41,054 bases of DNA from Chromatiaceae bacterium (GCA_028277905.1 JANQFI010000495.1:1-41054); one strand, 5' to 3'. Positions 12,438 through 21,552 are shown, counted from the first letter of the stretch. Translations and numbers: made by a program. Notes: a model not told the origin generated them from the sequence alone.

Positions 12438-12620
12438 ATGCTCGAATCTATCGCTATCGCAGCACTGGTCGTCGGCGGGCTGTCCACCGCCGTCGTGGTG
12501 ACGAAGGATGATGCCATTGCCGAGCAGGACAAGCAGCCGGTTGTCGTTGAGGTGCAGCAGGAGGTGCACCAGGACGACACCCAGATGACCGGGCCGGCGG
12601 AGAGCCCCTTCCTCGACTGA
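12438..12620 (+). CDS. 60-residue peptide with N-terminal membrane segment
   Basis: Unrecognised small protein. The ATG at 12438 is preceded by GGAG about 9 bp upstream. Residues 2-21 (IAIAALVVGGLSTAVVV core) are hydrophobic and would form a membrane anchor or an uncleaved signal. Residues 22-60 are hydrophilic and acidic, with a Val/Gln/Glu-rich centre, and end PFLD. It sits opposite the sigma54 response regulator behind its own AT-rich promoter. A real gene is likely given the start signals and promoter. Its function is unknown. Confidence 0.55.
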   Translation: MLESIAIAALVVGGLSTAVVVTKDDAIAEQDKQPVVVEVQQEVHQDDTQMTGPAESPFLD

Positions 12621-13065
12621 TCGTCCCGGACAGGCTCCCAAGTAGGGCTGCGCCCAACCGCGATCCAGGATGCCTTCCAGATCGAGCACGACAACGGGAG
12701 TCGTTGTGTGTCGCGGTGGGTAGCCGTGCTGCGCCCCAGGCGGTCTCTGTCAGCCGATCCGCTACATCGAGGCCCCGGTATCACTGGTGCCGAGCCCGCC
12801 TGCACCCTGCCAGCCTTGGCGCAGCGGGCGGTCGGCAGCGGGCTCTCGAGACCCAGGTCCCCTGTCGGCCTCTGTATCGCGTTCGTCGCTGTCCGCTAGC
12901 TGTCGCGAACTGCAATCATCCAGCGTCCGAACCGCATTCATGGCGAGTTTTTGGACCAGATTATCCAACGCTATCACGGTCCTCGAGACCACTTTCGTTG
13001 CCACTCCGACCAGACTGATTGCCACCAGACCGCATTCATCGAGCCGAAGCCACATTGCGTGCCAC
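12621..13065. other. Intergenic stretch without a recognised gene
   Basis: GC-rich sequence between the peptide gene and the first MITE-like element. A 97-residue leftward frame (12762-13055) is open but has no ribosome binding site and no recognisable family. No RNA gene or strong hairpin with a T-run was seen. Confidence 0.4.
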
Positions 13066-13228
13066 TGTGGCGATTTCTGTCAACAAACAGACCGCCTGGC
13101 TTGTCTTTTCGCCCGCCTTCTGCGTCGCGGCAGCGGGCACAGAGCTCGACGATGCGCCCGCTGCCGCTCCTTGACGGCGAGCGAAAATCCTGCGCCATTC
13201 GGTCTGTTTGTTTCCGGCAATCGCCTTA
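13066..13228 (+). mobile_element. MITE-like element, copy 1 (about 163 bp)
   Basis: Bounded by imperfect terminal inverted repeats: GGCGATTTCTGTCAACAAAC at the left and, read on the other strand, GGCGATTGCCGGAAACAAAC at the right. The interior holds an inverted pair, GCGGCAGCGGGC and GCCCGCTGCCGC. A near-identical copy lies inverted at 24881-25041 and a deleted copy at 26396-26513. It encodes no plausible protein. Confidence 0.75.
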
Positions 13229-13229
13229 A

Positions 13230-13305
13230 GAAATCAGCGCTTTGCAGAAAAACAAATACTAAAAATTTAGATAATTAGCTGATCAAATACATGACAAACC
13301 CGTAA
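13230..13305 (+). promoter_or_regulatory. AT-rich region upstream of rnfB
   Basis: An isolated AT-rich stretch directly follows MITE copy 1. It includes CTAAAAATTTAG (13259-13270), a near-palindrome with 5-bp arms, and TAGATAATTAGCTGATCAAA. It is the only AT-rich DNA near rnfB and so the likely promoter/operator area. I cannot assign a confident -35/-10 pair or a known regulator box. Confidence 0.4.
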
Positions 13306-13573
13306 ACTCTCCGCCGTTTTCCGCGACTCGGCAGCCCACTTACCGCGGGGCAGCTTCGGCCATATGGGGCGGGCTCCCTGCTGACGGGGCTCGATTCTTC
13401 CACGGTCGGAAATGGTCGATCGAGCGCGATTCCAGCTGCCACCCGTGCTTGAGGCTCAAGCCGGAGCTCGGCCCGGAGCCCAGCCCGGAGCTCAGCAAGG
13501 AATCGCCCAGAGCGACGCGACCAAGTCCGAGCTGGCCGCTCCGGGCGCGACCTCGCTGGCCCATGTGCGCTGC

Positions 13574-14452
13574 ATGCTTATGACGATGGTGACGATCCTG
13601 ACCGCTGTCGGCTTCATGGCCACGCTCGGCCTGACGCTCGCCCTGGTGCTGGTGGCGGCGAATCGTCGGCTGTACGTCTATGAGGATCCACGGATCGATC
13701 AGGTCGAGGACCTGCTGCCGAAGGCCAACTGCGGCGCTTGCGGCAGTGCGGGCTGCCGTCCCTTCGCCGAGCAGCTGGTCAAGGGCGAGGTCGAGCCCGG
13801 GAAGTGCACGGTCAACGCCAAAGGGATGAACCAGATCATCGCCGATTTCCTCGGCGTCGATCTGGGGGGCGGGGAGAAGCGCGTGGCGCGGCTCGCCTGC
13901 GCTGGTGGGACGCACGTGGCCCATATCCGCGCTTCCTATGCAGGCTTCTCGTCGTGCCGGGCCTCGGCCCTGGTCTCGGGTGGCGGCAAGGGATGCGCCT
14001 GGGGCTGTCTCGGGATGGGCGATTGCGTGACCCTGTGCGGATTCGATGCGCTCGCACTCGATCGGCACGGGCTGCCGGTGGTGGACGAGGCCAGGTGCAC
14101 TGGCTGTGGCGACTGCGTTCGGGCCTGTCCCAAGGGCCTCTTCAGCCTCCAGCCGCTAAGCCATCGTCTCTGGGTCGCCTGCAAGAACTTGGATCCGGGT
14201 GACGAGGCCGAGCACGAGTGCGAGGTGGTCTGCACGGCGTGCGGGCGCTGCGCCCAGGACTCGCCCGAGCACCTGATCCGAATCCAAGACAACCTCGCGG
14301 TCATCGATGAGACCAAGGCCGCGCTCGCCTCGACGGTGGCCATCGAGCGATGTCCGACCGGTGCCATCGTCTGGCTGCAGCCCGAGGGCGGCGTCCTCAA
14401 GGGTAGGGATGCACGGCGGGTCGTACGCAAGGGTGCACTGCCCGTCGGCTGA
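13574..14452 (+). CDS. rnfB: Rnf complex iron-sulfur subunit RnfB
   Basis: Electron-entry subunit of the ion-translocating ferredoxin:NAD oxidoreductase. From the ATG at 13574 (292 residues; 13586 is also possible) the protein begins with one membrane helix of about 22 residues, then the RnfB-specific cluster region LLPKANCGACGSAGC (first Cys at 53). A ferredoxin motif CTGCGDCVRACP (from 175) follows. The second ferredoxin-like region is CEVVCTACGRC (from 216), in which the usual CP has become SP and the partner CxxCxxC is absent, leaving only C260 (ERCPTGAI). The frame is open back to 13412, but that extension is low-complexity Gly/Ala/Gln. nifJ lies 570 bp downstream. Confidence 0.88.
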   Translation: MLMTMVTILTAVGFMATLGLTLALVLVAANRRLYVYEDPRIDQVEDLLPKANCGACGSAGCRPFAEQLVKGEVEPGKCTVNAKGMNQIIADFLGVDLGGGEKRVARLACAGGTHVAHIRASYAGFSSCRASALVSGGGKGCAWGCLGMGDCVTLCGFDALALDRHGLPVVDEARCTGCGDCVRACPKGLFSLQPLSHRLWVACKNLDPGDEAEHECEVVCTACGRCAQDSPEHLIRIQDNLAVIDETKAALASTVAIERCPTGAIVWLQPEGGVLKGRDARRVVRKGALPVG

Positions 14453-14517
14453 TAGGCATGCCAGTCATGACTCCGCGGCCAGTGCTTTGCTGCGGAGGTT
14501 CCGAGATCAGGAACCCC

Positions 14518-14605
14518 TCGTTGTCGTTGTCGTTGTCGTAATCGCAATGGTAATCGAATATCTGCACGGTCGAGACCGCGATCACGACAACGATAGCGAC
14601 AACGA
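14518..14605. repeat. Long inverted repeat built from TCGTTG units
   Basis: Left arm 14518-14545 contains about four tandem TCGTTG-type units. Right arm 14578-14605 is its reverse complement at 25 of 28 positions. The loop is 32 nt. It can fold into a long hairpin in the rnfB-nifJ gap. It may act as an mRNA structure or a mobile palindromic element; no coding role is seen. Confidence 0.7.
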
Positions 14606-14677
14606 CCTGAGACGGTCTCGGGACATTCGCACTGCTGCACCAGGAAGGGTTCAAGAACAACTGAAACGCACAGGATC

Positions 14678-14745
14678 TAGGGTGGATGAGCGAAGCGCAT
14701 CCACCAAGGGCTCGAATGGTGGATGCGCTTCGCTTATCCAGCCTA
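14678..14745. repeat. REP-like doublet, two 29-nt arms facing each other
   Basis: Arms 14678-14706 and 14717-14745 are inverted copies (27 of 29 match) with a 10-nt loop. The unit core, GGATnAGCGAAGCGCATCCA, is itself nearly palindromic. Related single units lie at 21467-21493 and 24839-24865. Confidence 0.75.
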
Positions 14746-14912
14746 CCGCGCTCACCTGTTTTGGGCAGCTTCCTGAGGATTCGCCCTGATGACCTGGCAG
14801 GAATGTACCGCTTCCCCTTATCACCAGAGAGTGGACAGGGTGCACAGAGGATCAGATGCGATAGCGTTTACAGGATCTCTTGCATCTCTGTGTGCTCGCT
14901 GTCCTCTGTCGT

Positions 14913-14948
14913 CGATCAGTCTGTGTGAGTTGATCAGTATGTGTGAAT
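14913..14948 (+). promoter_or_regulatory. Tandem 18-bp direct repeat upstream of nifJ
   Basis: Two adjacent copies of GATCAGTnTGTGTGAnT in phase at 18-bp spacing, ending 74 bp before the nifJ start. Tandem direct repeats in this position commonly bind an activator, but the protein is unknown. The rest of the 570-bp rnfB-nifJ gap holds the two inverted repeats and no gene. Confidence 0.4.
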
Positions 14949-15022
14949 AGTCACCTTCGGAGACCGATGCGCGCCGCGCGCGAGCGCCGGCGTCGCGGGG
15001 TTTAACACCAAAGAGAAGGCCC

Positions 15023-18000
15023 ATGCTCGGCAAGAAACAAGACAAGAAGTTCAAGTATCCCGGCACGCGCATGGCGATGGACGGCAATACGGCCGTCATC
15101 ATGTGCGAGCGCGAGGCCTCCGATGCCGCCGGCGCCTACCCCATCACGCCATCCACCCAGATGGGTGAGCTCTGGGCCGAAGAGGTCGCCAAGGGCCACA
15201 TCAATACCTCTGGCCAGCCGTTGCTCTTCGTCGAGCCGGAGTCGGAGCACGCCGCGGCGGCGGTGACCGCGGGCATGTCGATGACTGGGCTCCGGGCGGT
15301 CAATTTCTCGTCCGCCCAGGGCGTGGCATTCATGCACGAGTCGCTCTATGGCGCCGTGGGCAAGCGCTTGCCCTATGTCCTGAATATCGGCGCGCGGGCG
15401 ATTACCAAGGCGAGCCTGAACGTTCACTGTGCCCACGACGACTATCACTGCATCGACGACACAGGCTTCTTTCAGGTCTTCGCCAAGAGCGCCCAAGAGG
15501 CGGCCGACCTGAATCTGATCGCACGCAAGGTGGCCGAGCTCAGCCTGACACCCGCTGCGGTCGGCCAAGACGGCTTTCTGACCACGCACCTGATCGAGCC
15601 CTTGATGGTGCCCGAGCGCGAGCTGATCGAGGCCTTCCTCGGCCGTCCCGACGATGTCATCGAGTGTCCCACGCCGGCGCAGCGTCTGCTCTATGGCGAG
15701 ACGCGCCGGCGCGTGCCCGAGGTGTGGGACATGGACAGCCCGGTGGCCGCAGGCACGGTGCAGAATCAGGATGCCTATATGCAATCGGTGGCGGCGCAGC
15801 GCCCGTACTTCTTCGACCACATCGCCGACTTCGTCGATACGGCGATGGACGAATTCTACGAGCTCACCGGTCGGCGCTACCACCGCCTCAGCGGCTATGG
15901 CCTGGAGGATGCGGACTACTTGATCCTGGGTCAGGGCAGCATGATCGTCCAGGCGGAGGCGGTCGCGGACTATTTGCGTAAGAGTCGCAAGCTCAAGGTC
16001 GGGGTGGTCAATCTGACGCTGTTCCGGCCCTTCCCCGGCGACCTGGTCGGGCCGCTGCTCAAGGGCCGTAAGGGGGTGGCCATCCTCGAGCGCACCGATC
16101 AGCCGCTCGCGGAGGACCTGCCGATCATGCGCGAGGTGCGCGCCGTGCTGAGCAAGTGCCTGGAGAACGGGCTAGCCGCGAAGGGCGAGCCTCTGCCCTA
16201 TCCCCACTACCCCAGCTATCGCCAGGGCGACATGCCGCGCCTGTACTCCGGCTGTTACGGGCTCGGCTCGCGCGATCTACAGCCCGAGGGATTGATCGCA
16301 GCGGTCGAGAACATGCTGCCGGACGGCGGGCACCGCCGCTTCTTCTATCTGTCCATCGACTTCGTGCGCGAGGCCGCCGACCCCAAGGACGAGATCCGGG
16401 TCCAGCGGATCAAGGACGCCTATCGGGGGATAGGTGCGCTGGGCCTGCGCGGCAGCGAGAACCCGAATCTCTTGCCCAAGGGCGCGATCACGGTACGCAT
16501 GCACTCGGTCGGCGGCTGGGGCGCCGTGACCACGGGCAAGAACCTCGCGATGACCCTGTACGACCTGCTGGGTTACGACATCCGCGCCAACCCGAAGTAC
16601 GGCTCGGAGAAGAAGGGGCAGCCGACGACCTACTTCCTCTCGGCCGCCCCGGAGCAGATCCGGCTCAACTGCGAGTACACCTATGTCGACGTGGTGCTGA
16701 GCCCCGATCCGAACGTCTTCACCCACTCGAACCCCTTGGCGGGACTCGACCGCGGCGGGCGCTTCATCGTCCAATCGAGCCTCGCGAGCGCGGACGAGGT
16801 CTGGGCGAGCTTCCCGCCGGCGGCCCGCAAGCACATCGTCGAGCACGACATCCGGGTCTACTTCATCGACGGCTTCAAGATCGCCCGGGAGGAGGCGTCC
16901 AACCCGGAGCTCCAGTTCCGCATGCAGGGCAATGCCTTCCAGGGGGCCTTCTTCGCCGCCTCGCCGCTGATGGAGCGTTCCGGGCTGGATGAAGCCGGGC
17001 TGTTCGCGGCCATCGAAGAGCAGCTGCGGGCGAAGTTCGGCGCCAAGGGCGAGCGGGTGGTCCAGGACAACCTGCGCATCGTGCGCCGCGGCTTCGATGA
17101 GATTGTCGAGATCACCGACAAGTCACTGCGCCCGGGTCGGCACCCGGTGCGCAGGTTGCCGGCGCTGCCGGTCATGCTCAAGGCCCTGCCCGAGGGCGAC
17201 GGCGGGATCAGCGATGTGCACCGCTTCTGGGAGCAGACCGGGGCCTTCTATGCCAGCGGACGCGCCAACGACAACCTGGCCGACCCGCACATGGCGCTGT
17301 CGCTGATGCCTGCCGCCAGCGGCGTCTATCGGGACATGACGCAGATCCGCTTCGAGTATCCCAAGTATCTGCCGGAGAACTGCACCGCCTGCGGCAAGTG
17401 CTTCTCGGTTTGCCCCGACAGCGCCATCCCGGGCCTGGTCAACAGCATCTCCGAGATCTTCGCGGCGATCATCGCGCAGGTCGAGCGGAGCGTCCCGACC
17501 TTGCACTTGCGGCGCGAGACGCGCACTGTCGAGAAGCGGCTGCGCAAGCTGATCGCGGACGCCGGCGAGGCCGCCGACATGCGCCTGCTGATGGATCAGG
17601 CCGTGCTCGAGACCCTGGCCGATTTCGACGGTGAGCCCAAGCAGAAGGCGACGCTGGAGAAGGAATTCGGCCTGCTGCTCGAAGCGCTCGGCGACTATCA
17701 GTTTGCGGTCACCAAGCCCTATTGGACCGGCCGCGAGAAGCAGCGCGCGGGCAGCGGCGGGTTGTTCAGCATCACCGTCAATCCTTACACCTGCAAGGGG
17801 TGCATGGAGTGCATCGAGGTGTGCGATGACGCTGCGCTGGTCGCAGAGCCGCAGACCAGCGAGACCATCGCGCAGATGCGCGCGCGCTGGGATACCTGGC
17901 TCGAATTGCCGACCACGGATCCGGACTTCATCCGCATCGATGACCTCGACGACAAGGTCGGGGCGCTCGAGACGCTGCTACTCGACAAGGCGAGCTATCA

Positions 18001-19981
18001 GTCGATGGTCTCGGGCGACGGCTCCTGCATGGGCTGCGGCGAGAAGACGGTGCTGCATCTCTTCACCGCCACCGTTACTGCGCTGATGCAGCCGCGCGTG
18101 AAGCGACACCTGGCCGAGATCGACGACCTGATCAACCGCCTCGAGACCCATGTGCGTCTCAAGCTCGCCGAGGGCATGGACCTGAGCAACCCGGCGGCGA
18201 TCACCAAGGCGCTGGCATCCCATCGCGACAGTGATCTCACGCTGGCCGACCTGAGTGCGGAGCTGGATCAAGGCCGCGCCGCACAGCCGGTGGATCCGGA
18301 TTGGCTGCAACGCGTGACCCGTCTGCTCGGGCAGCTGCGCCAGCTGAAGGCCCAGTACACTGGCCCGCAGCCGCGCGCCGACATGGGCATCGTCAACGCC
18401 ACCGGCTGCACCTCGGTCTGGGGCGCCACCTTCCCTTACAGCCCCTATCCCTTCCCTTGGGCCAATCACCTGTTCCAGGACGCACCCTCGATGGCCTTGG
18501 GACTGTTCGCGGGGCATATGCGCAAGATGGGGGAGGGCTTCAAGGCCATCCGCCAGGCGCGCATGGAGCTCGAAGGCCGTTTCAATCCGGCCGACCCGGC
18601 ATGCAGCCTGACCTATTTCGGTTGGAAGGACTTCAGCGACGAGGAATGGCTGCTCTGCCCGCCCGTGGTCGCTGTCGGTGGTGACGGGGCCATGTATGAC
18701 ATCGGCTTCCAGAACCTGTCGCGCGCCCTGATGTCCGGCCACCCGGTCAAGGTGATGGTGCTAGACACCCAGGTCTATTCCAATACCGGCGGCCAGGCCT
18801 GCACCTCGGGCTTTGTCGGTCAGGTGGCCGATATGTCGCCCTATGGCAAGGCCTGGAAGGGGAAGACCGAGATCCGCAAGGAGATGGGCCTGATCGGGAT
18901 GGCCCACCGCACCAGCTTCGTGCTGAACAGCGCGGTCTCCAACTTGACGCACCTGCTGGAAGGCTACATCGACGGGCTGCGCTCGCGCCGTCCGGCGCTG
19001 TTCAACATCTACACCGCCTGCCAGCCCGAGCACGGGATCGGCGACGACATGTCCGCGCATCAGGCGCGCATGGCGGTCGAGTCGCGGGCCTACCCCTTGT
19101 TCCGCTACGACCCGGATGCCGGGCGCAGCCTGGCCGAGTGCTGCTCGATCGAGGGCAATCCGGGCCTCGACCGCGATTGGATCCGCTGGACGCTCGAGTA
19201 CACCGATGACGCGGGCGAGCGGGCCGAGATGGAGGTGCCCTTGACCTTCGCGGATTTCGCGATGACCGAGGGGCGTTTCCGCAAGCACTTCCGCAAGGCG
19301 CCTGCGGAGACCTGGAACGACTCCATGGTCCCGCTGGCGGATTTTCTCGAACTGGATAGGGGGGAGCGCGAGGGGCTTTATCCCTACGTCTGGGGCGTCG
19401 ACGCCAAGCATCGGTTGATGCGCGTGCTGGTCGCCCAGGAGCTGGTCGCCAGCTGCGAGGAGCGGCGTGACTTCTGGACCCAGCTGCGCGGTCTCTGCGG
19501 CGAGCTCGACAAGGTCGACCTGGAGGCGGTGCGCAACCAGGCGAAGGCCGACATGGCGCAGCGACTCACCGCGAGCCTGCTTGCGATCGCTGGCGGCGAC
19601 GCCGGGGCACTCGCCGTTTTGACTGGAGCCGGTGGCGGCAACGGACAGGGCGGCAATTGCGCTACCGCGCATCAAGCCAAGGGCAACGGGAGTGGGGCGC
19701 ATTCCACGAGTGGCAATGGGAATGGGGGTGATTTCGAGCCCGTCTGGGTCGAAACGCCCGAGTGCACCGGCTGCGATGAATGCGTCCGGATCAATCCGGC
19801 GATCTTCAAGTACAACGGGGACAAGAAGGTCGAGATCGTCGATCCCAGGGGCGGCGCCTTCAAGGACATCGTCAAGGCCGCCGAGAAGTGCACCGCCGGC
19901 TGCATCCATCCCGGGACACCCTGGAATCACACCGAGCCGGGCCTGGACAAGCTGGTGCAGCGCGCGGCGAAGTACCAATAG
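15023..19981 (+). CDS. nifJ: Pyruvate:ferredoxin/flavodoxin oxidoreductase, long form with C-terminal ferredoxin
   Basis: Single-chain 2-oxoacid oxidoreductase that converts pyruvate and CoA to acetyl-CoA and CO2 while reducing ferredoxin or flavodoxin; 1652 residues against about 1170-1230 for classic NifJ. The N-terminal domain shows MDGNTAV and AYPITPSTQMGE; the gamma domain shows GGWGAVTTGKNLA and YGSEKKGQPTTYF. Cluster motifs are CTACGKCFSVCP (from 787) and CKGCMECIEVC (from 924). The TPP domain has CMGCGEK (about 1002), NATGC, GGDGAMYDIG and VYSNTGGQ. Extra length comes from insertions between the two cluster motifs (about 137 residues apart), after CMGCGEK (about 90 extra) and a Gly/Asn-rich linker to a C-terminal ferredoxin (CTGCDEC from 1581, CTAGCIHPG). 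The start has AGAAGG upstream. Confidence 0.95.
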   Translation: MLGKKQDKKFKYPGTRMAMDGNTAVIMCEREASDAAGAYPITPSTQMGELWAEEVAKGHINTSGQPLLFVEPESEHAAAAVTAGMSMTGLRAVNFSSAQGVAFMHESLYGAVGKRLPYVLNIGARAITKASLNVHCAHDDYHCIDDTGFFQVFAKSAQEAADLNLIARKVAELSLTPAAVGQDGFLTTHLIEPLMVPERELIEAFLGRPDDVIECPTPAQRLLYGETRRRVPEVWDMDSPVAAGTVQNQDAYMQSVAAQRPYFFDHIADFVDTAMDEFYELTGRRYHRLSGYGLEDADYLILGQGSMIVQAEAVADYLRKSRKLKVGVVNLTLFRPFPGDLVGPLLKGRKGVAILERTDQPLAEDLPIMREVRAVLSKCLENGLAAKGEPLPYPHYPSYRQGDMPRLYSGCYGLGSRDLQPEGLIAAVENMLPDGGHRRFFYLSIDFVREAADPKDEIRVQRIKDAYRGIGALGLRGSENPNLLPKGAITVRMHSVGGWGAVTTGKNLAMTLYDLLGYDIRANPKYGSEKKGQPTTYFLSAAPEQIRLNCEYTYVDVVLSPDPNVFTHSNPLAGLDRGGRFIVQSSLASADEVWASFPPAARKHIVEHDIRVYFIDGFKIAREEASNPELQFRMQGNAFQGAFFAASPLMERSGLDEAGLFAAIEEQLRAKFGAKGERVVQDNLRIVRRGFDEIVEITDKSLRPGRHPVRRLPALPVMLKALPEGDGGISDVHRFWEQTGAFYASGRANDNLADPHMALSLMPAASGVYRDMTQIRFEYPKYLPENCTACGKCFSVCPDSAIPGLVNSISEIFAAIIAQVERSVPTLHLRRETRTVEKRLRKLIADAGEAADMRLLMDQAVLETLADFDGEPKQKATLEKEFGLLLEALGDYQFAVTKPYWTGREKQRAGSGGLFSITVNPYTCKGCMECIEVCDDAALVAEPQTSETIAQMRARWDTWLELPTTDPDFIRIDDLDDKVGALETLLLDKASYQSMVSGDGSCMGCGEKTVLHLFTATVTALMQPRVKRHLAEIDDLINRLETHVRLKLAEGMDLSNPAAITKALASHRDSDLTLADLSAELDQGRAAQPVDPDWLQRVTRLLGQLRQLKAQYTGPQPRADMGIVNATGCTSVWGATFPYSPYPFPWANHLFQDAPSMALGLFAGHMRKMGEGFKAIRQARMELEGRFNPADPACSLTYFGWKDFSDEEWLLCPPVVAVGGDGAMYDIGFQNLSRALMSGHPVKVMVLDTQVYSNTGGQACTSGFVGQVADMSPYGKAWKGKTEIRKEMGLIGMAHRTSFVLNSAVSNLTHLLEGYIDGLRSRRPALFNIYTACQPEHGIGDDMSAHQARMAVESRAYPLFRYDPDAGRSLAECCSIEGNPGLDRDWIRWTLEYTDDAGERAEMEVPLTFADFAMTEGRFRKHFRKAPAETWNDSMVPLADFLELDRGEREGLYPYVWGVDAKHRLMRVLVAQELVASCEERRDFWTQLRGLCGELDKVDLEAVRNQAKADMAQRLTASLLAIAGGDAGALAVLTGAGGGNGQGGNCATAHQAKGNGSGAHSTSGNGNGGDFEPVWVETPECTGCDECVRINPAIFKYNGDKKVEIVDPRGGAFKDIVKAAEKCTAGCIHPGTPWNHTEPGLDKLVQRAAKYQ

Positions 19982-20127
19982 GCAGCCCTGCCGAGAGCCT
20001 TGCGCGAGCGGCTCCCGCCGCGACAGCGACAACTGAGCCGGCGCGCACGACGCCTACGGCTCGAGCTTGCCTCGCTCGCGGTCGGGGCCTTCCCGCCCGG
20101 TCTTCCATCGAACGGCGGTCGCAACCC

Positions 20128-21477
20128 ATGGGTTTACTGAATCTCTTCGAGCGCCCCAGGACCTTTGCCCACGGCATCTATCCGATCGAGCACAAGGCGC
20201 TGACGGCGGACAAGCCGATCCGGCGCCTGCCGTTCGCGCCGGAGTTGGTCCTTCCATTGGCGCAGCATAGGGGCAGCCCGGCTCAGCCTGGGGTGCGCGT
20301 CGGCCAGGAGGTCGTGCGCGGCGAGCCGATCGCCCGCGCCGACGGCCACATCTCGGTGCCCATGCACGCCCCGGCGACCGGTATGGTGCGCCAGATCGGA
20401 TTGGCGCCGACCGCCGAGGGGCCGAAGGCGCCGGCGATCCGCATCAAGGTCTATGAGGGGGCCAGCCAGCAGGTCCTGTTCGACCTCGAGCGCGACCTCG
20501 ATGCGCTCGACCGCGCATCCCTCATCGCCGCCGTGCAGGATGCCGGCCTGGTCGGGCTCGGCGGTGCGACCTTCCCGAGCCATGTGAAGCTGATACCGCC
20601 GAAGGGGCGGTGGATCGACACAGTGGTGGTCAACGGGTGCGAGTGCGAGCCCTATCTGACCTGCGACCACCGCATCATGCTCGAGCAGACGGCGGCGCTC
20701 ATCCGGGGCATCCGGCTGGTGCTGCGCGCCACTGGGGCGGAGCGGGCGATCATCGGGGTCGAGGACAACAAGCTCGACGCGCTGGCGCATCTGCGCGCCG
20801 CCTTGTCCGCCGAGCCTGGGATCAGTGCCGAGGCGGTGCAGACCAAATACCCCCAGGGCGCCGAGCGGATGCTGATCTTGAGCCTGCTCGGGCTGGAGGT
20901 GCCGGCGGGCGGGCTGCCGGCCGACCTGGGCGTGGCGGTGTACAACGTCGGCACCCTGGCACAGATGGGCGAGCTGCTGCCCCGCGGCCGCGGGCTGATC
21001 GAGCGCGTGGTGACCGTCAGCGGGCCGGCGGTCCGGCGACCGGGCAACTTCATAGTGCCGATCGGCACGCCGGTGCGCTTTCTGCTGGAGCAGGTGGGCA
21101 CGACCCCGGAGCTGGGCGAGGTGATCCTCGGCGGCCCGATGATGGGTATGGCCGTGGCCTCGCTCGACGTGCCGGTCACCAAGGGCGTCTCCGGTGTCGT
21201 GGCCCTGGAGCGTGCCGACCCGGACCTGGCCGAGCGCAAGGTCTATCCCTGCATCAAGTGCGGCGAGTGTGTCCATGCCTGCCCGGTCTCGCTCAACCCG
21301 TCGCTGCTCGGCGAGCTGGCCGCCGCCCGCGAGTATCGGGTCATGGCCGAACGCTACTGGCTCGATCAGTGCTTCGAGTGCGGCTGCTGCGCCTATGTGT
21401 GCCCGTCGAATATTCCGCTGACGCAGTACTTCCGCATCGCGAAGGCGATCAATCGGGAGCACCGGGAGGCTGGATAA
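20128..21477 (+). CDS. rnfC: Rnf complex NADH/FMN-binding subunit RnfC
   Basis: Peripheral subunit that exchanges electrons with NAD(H) on the cytoplasmic face. The ATG at 20128 gives 449 residues beginning MGLLNLFERPRTFAHGIYP; the open frame upstream overlaps nifJ and is noise. A biotinyl-like N-terminal domain (HISVPMHAPATGMV) is followed by the Nqo1-like FMN/NADH fold with GLGGATFPSHVKL and VVNGCECEPYLTCDHR, then two 4Fe-4S motifs CIKCGECVHACP (from 375) and CFECGCCAYVCP (from 415). The stop codon TAA and last residues lie within a REP-like unit (21467-21493). It follows nifJ by 146 bp. Confidence 0.95.
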   Translation: MGLLNLFERPRTFAHGIYPIEHKALTADKPIRRLPFAPELVLPLAQHRGSPAQPGVRVGQEVVRGEPIARADGHISVPMHAPATGMVRQIGLAPTAEGPKAPAIRIKVYEGASQQVLFDLERDLDALDRASLIAAVQDAGLVGLGGATFPSHVKLIPPKGRWIDTVVVNGCECEPYLTCDHRIMLEQTAALIRGIRLVLRATGAERAIIGVEDNKLDALAHLRAALSAEPGISAEAVQTKYPQGAERMLILSLLGLEVPAGGLPADLGVAVYNVGTLAQMGELLPRGRGLIERVVTVSGPAVRRPGNFIVPIGTPVRFLLEQVGTTPELGEVILGGPMMGMAVASLDVPVTKGVSGVVALERADPDLAERKVYPCIKCGECVHACPVSLNPSLLGELAAAREYRVMAERYWLDQCFECGCCAYVCPSNIPLTQYFRIAKAINREHREAG

Positions 21478-21493
21478 GCGCAGCGCATCCACC
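21467..21493 (+). repeat. REP-like unit overlapping the end of rnfC
   Basis: AGGCTGGATAAGCGCAGCGC and the following CATCCACC match the arm seen at 14678-14745. It supplies the rnfC stop codon and sits in the rnfC-rnfD gap. Confidence 0.65.
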
Positions 21494-21552
21494 TATGGCG
21501 CTGCTCCAGGCTATCCCGCCAACCACCAACAACCAGCTACTAGCCACCAGCC

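Noticed and set aside
12762-13055. 97-residue leftward frame in the gap before MITE copy 1
   Set aside because: No ribosome binding site and no family resemblance; kept only as a note in the intergenic entry.
14760-14810. Sigma54 -24/-12 promoter for nifJ (TGGCAGGAATGTACCGC)
   Set aside because: The GG to GC spacing is 12 rather than 10 bp, which is not compatible with sigma54 recognition.
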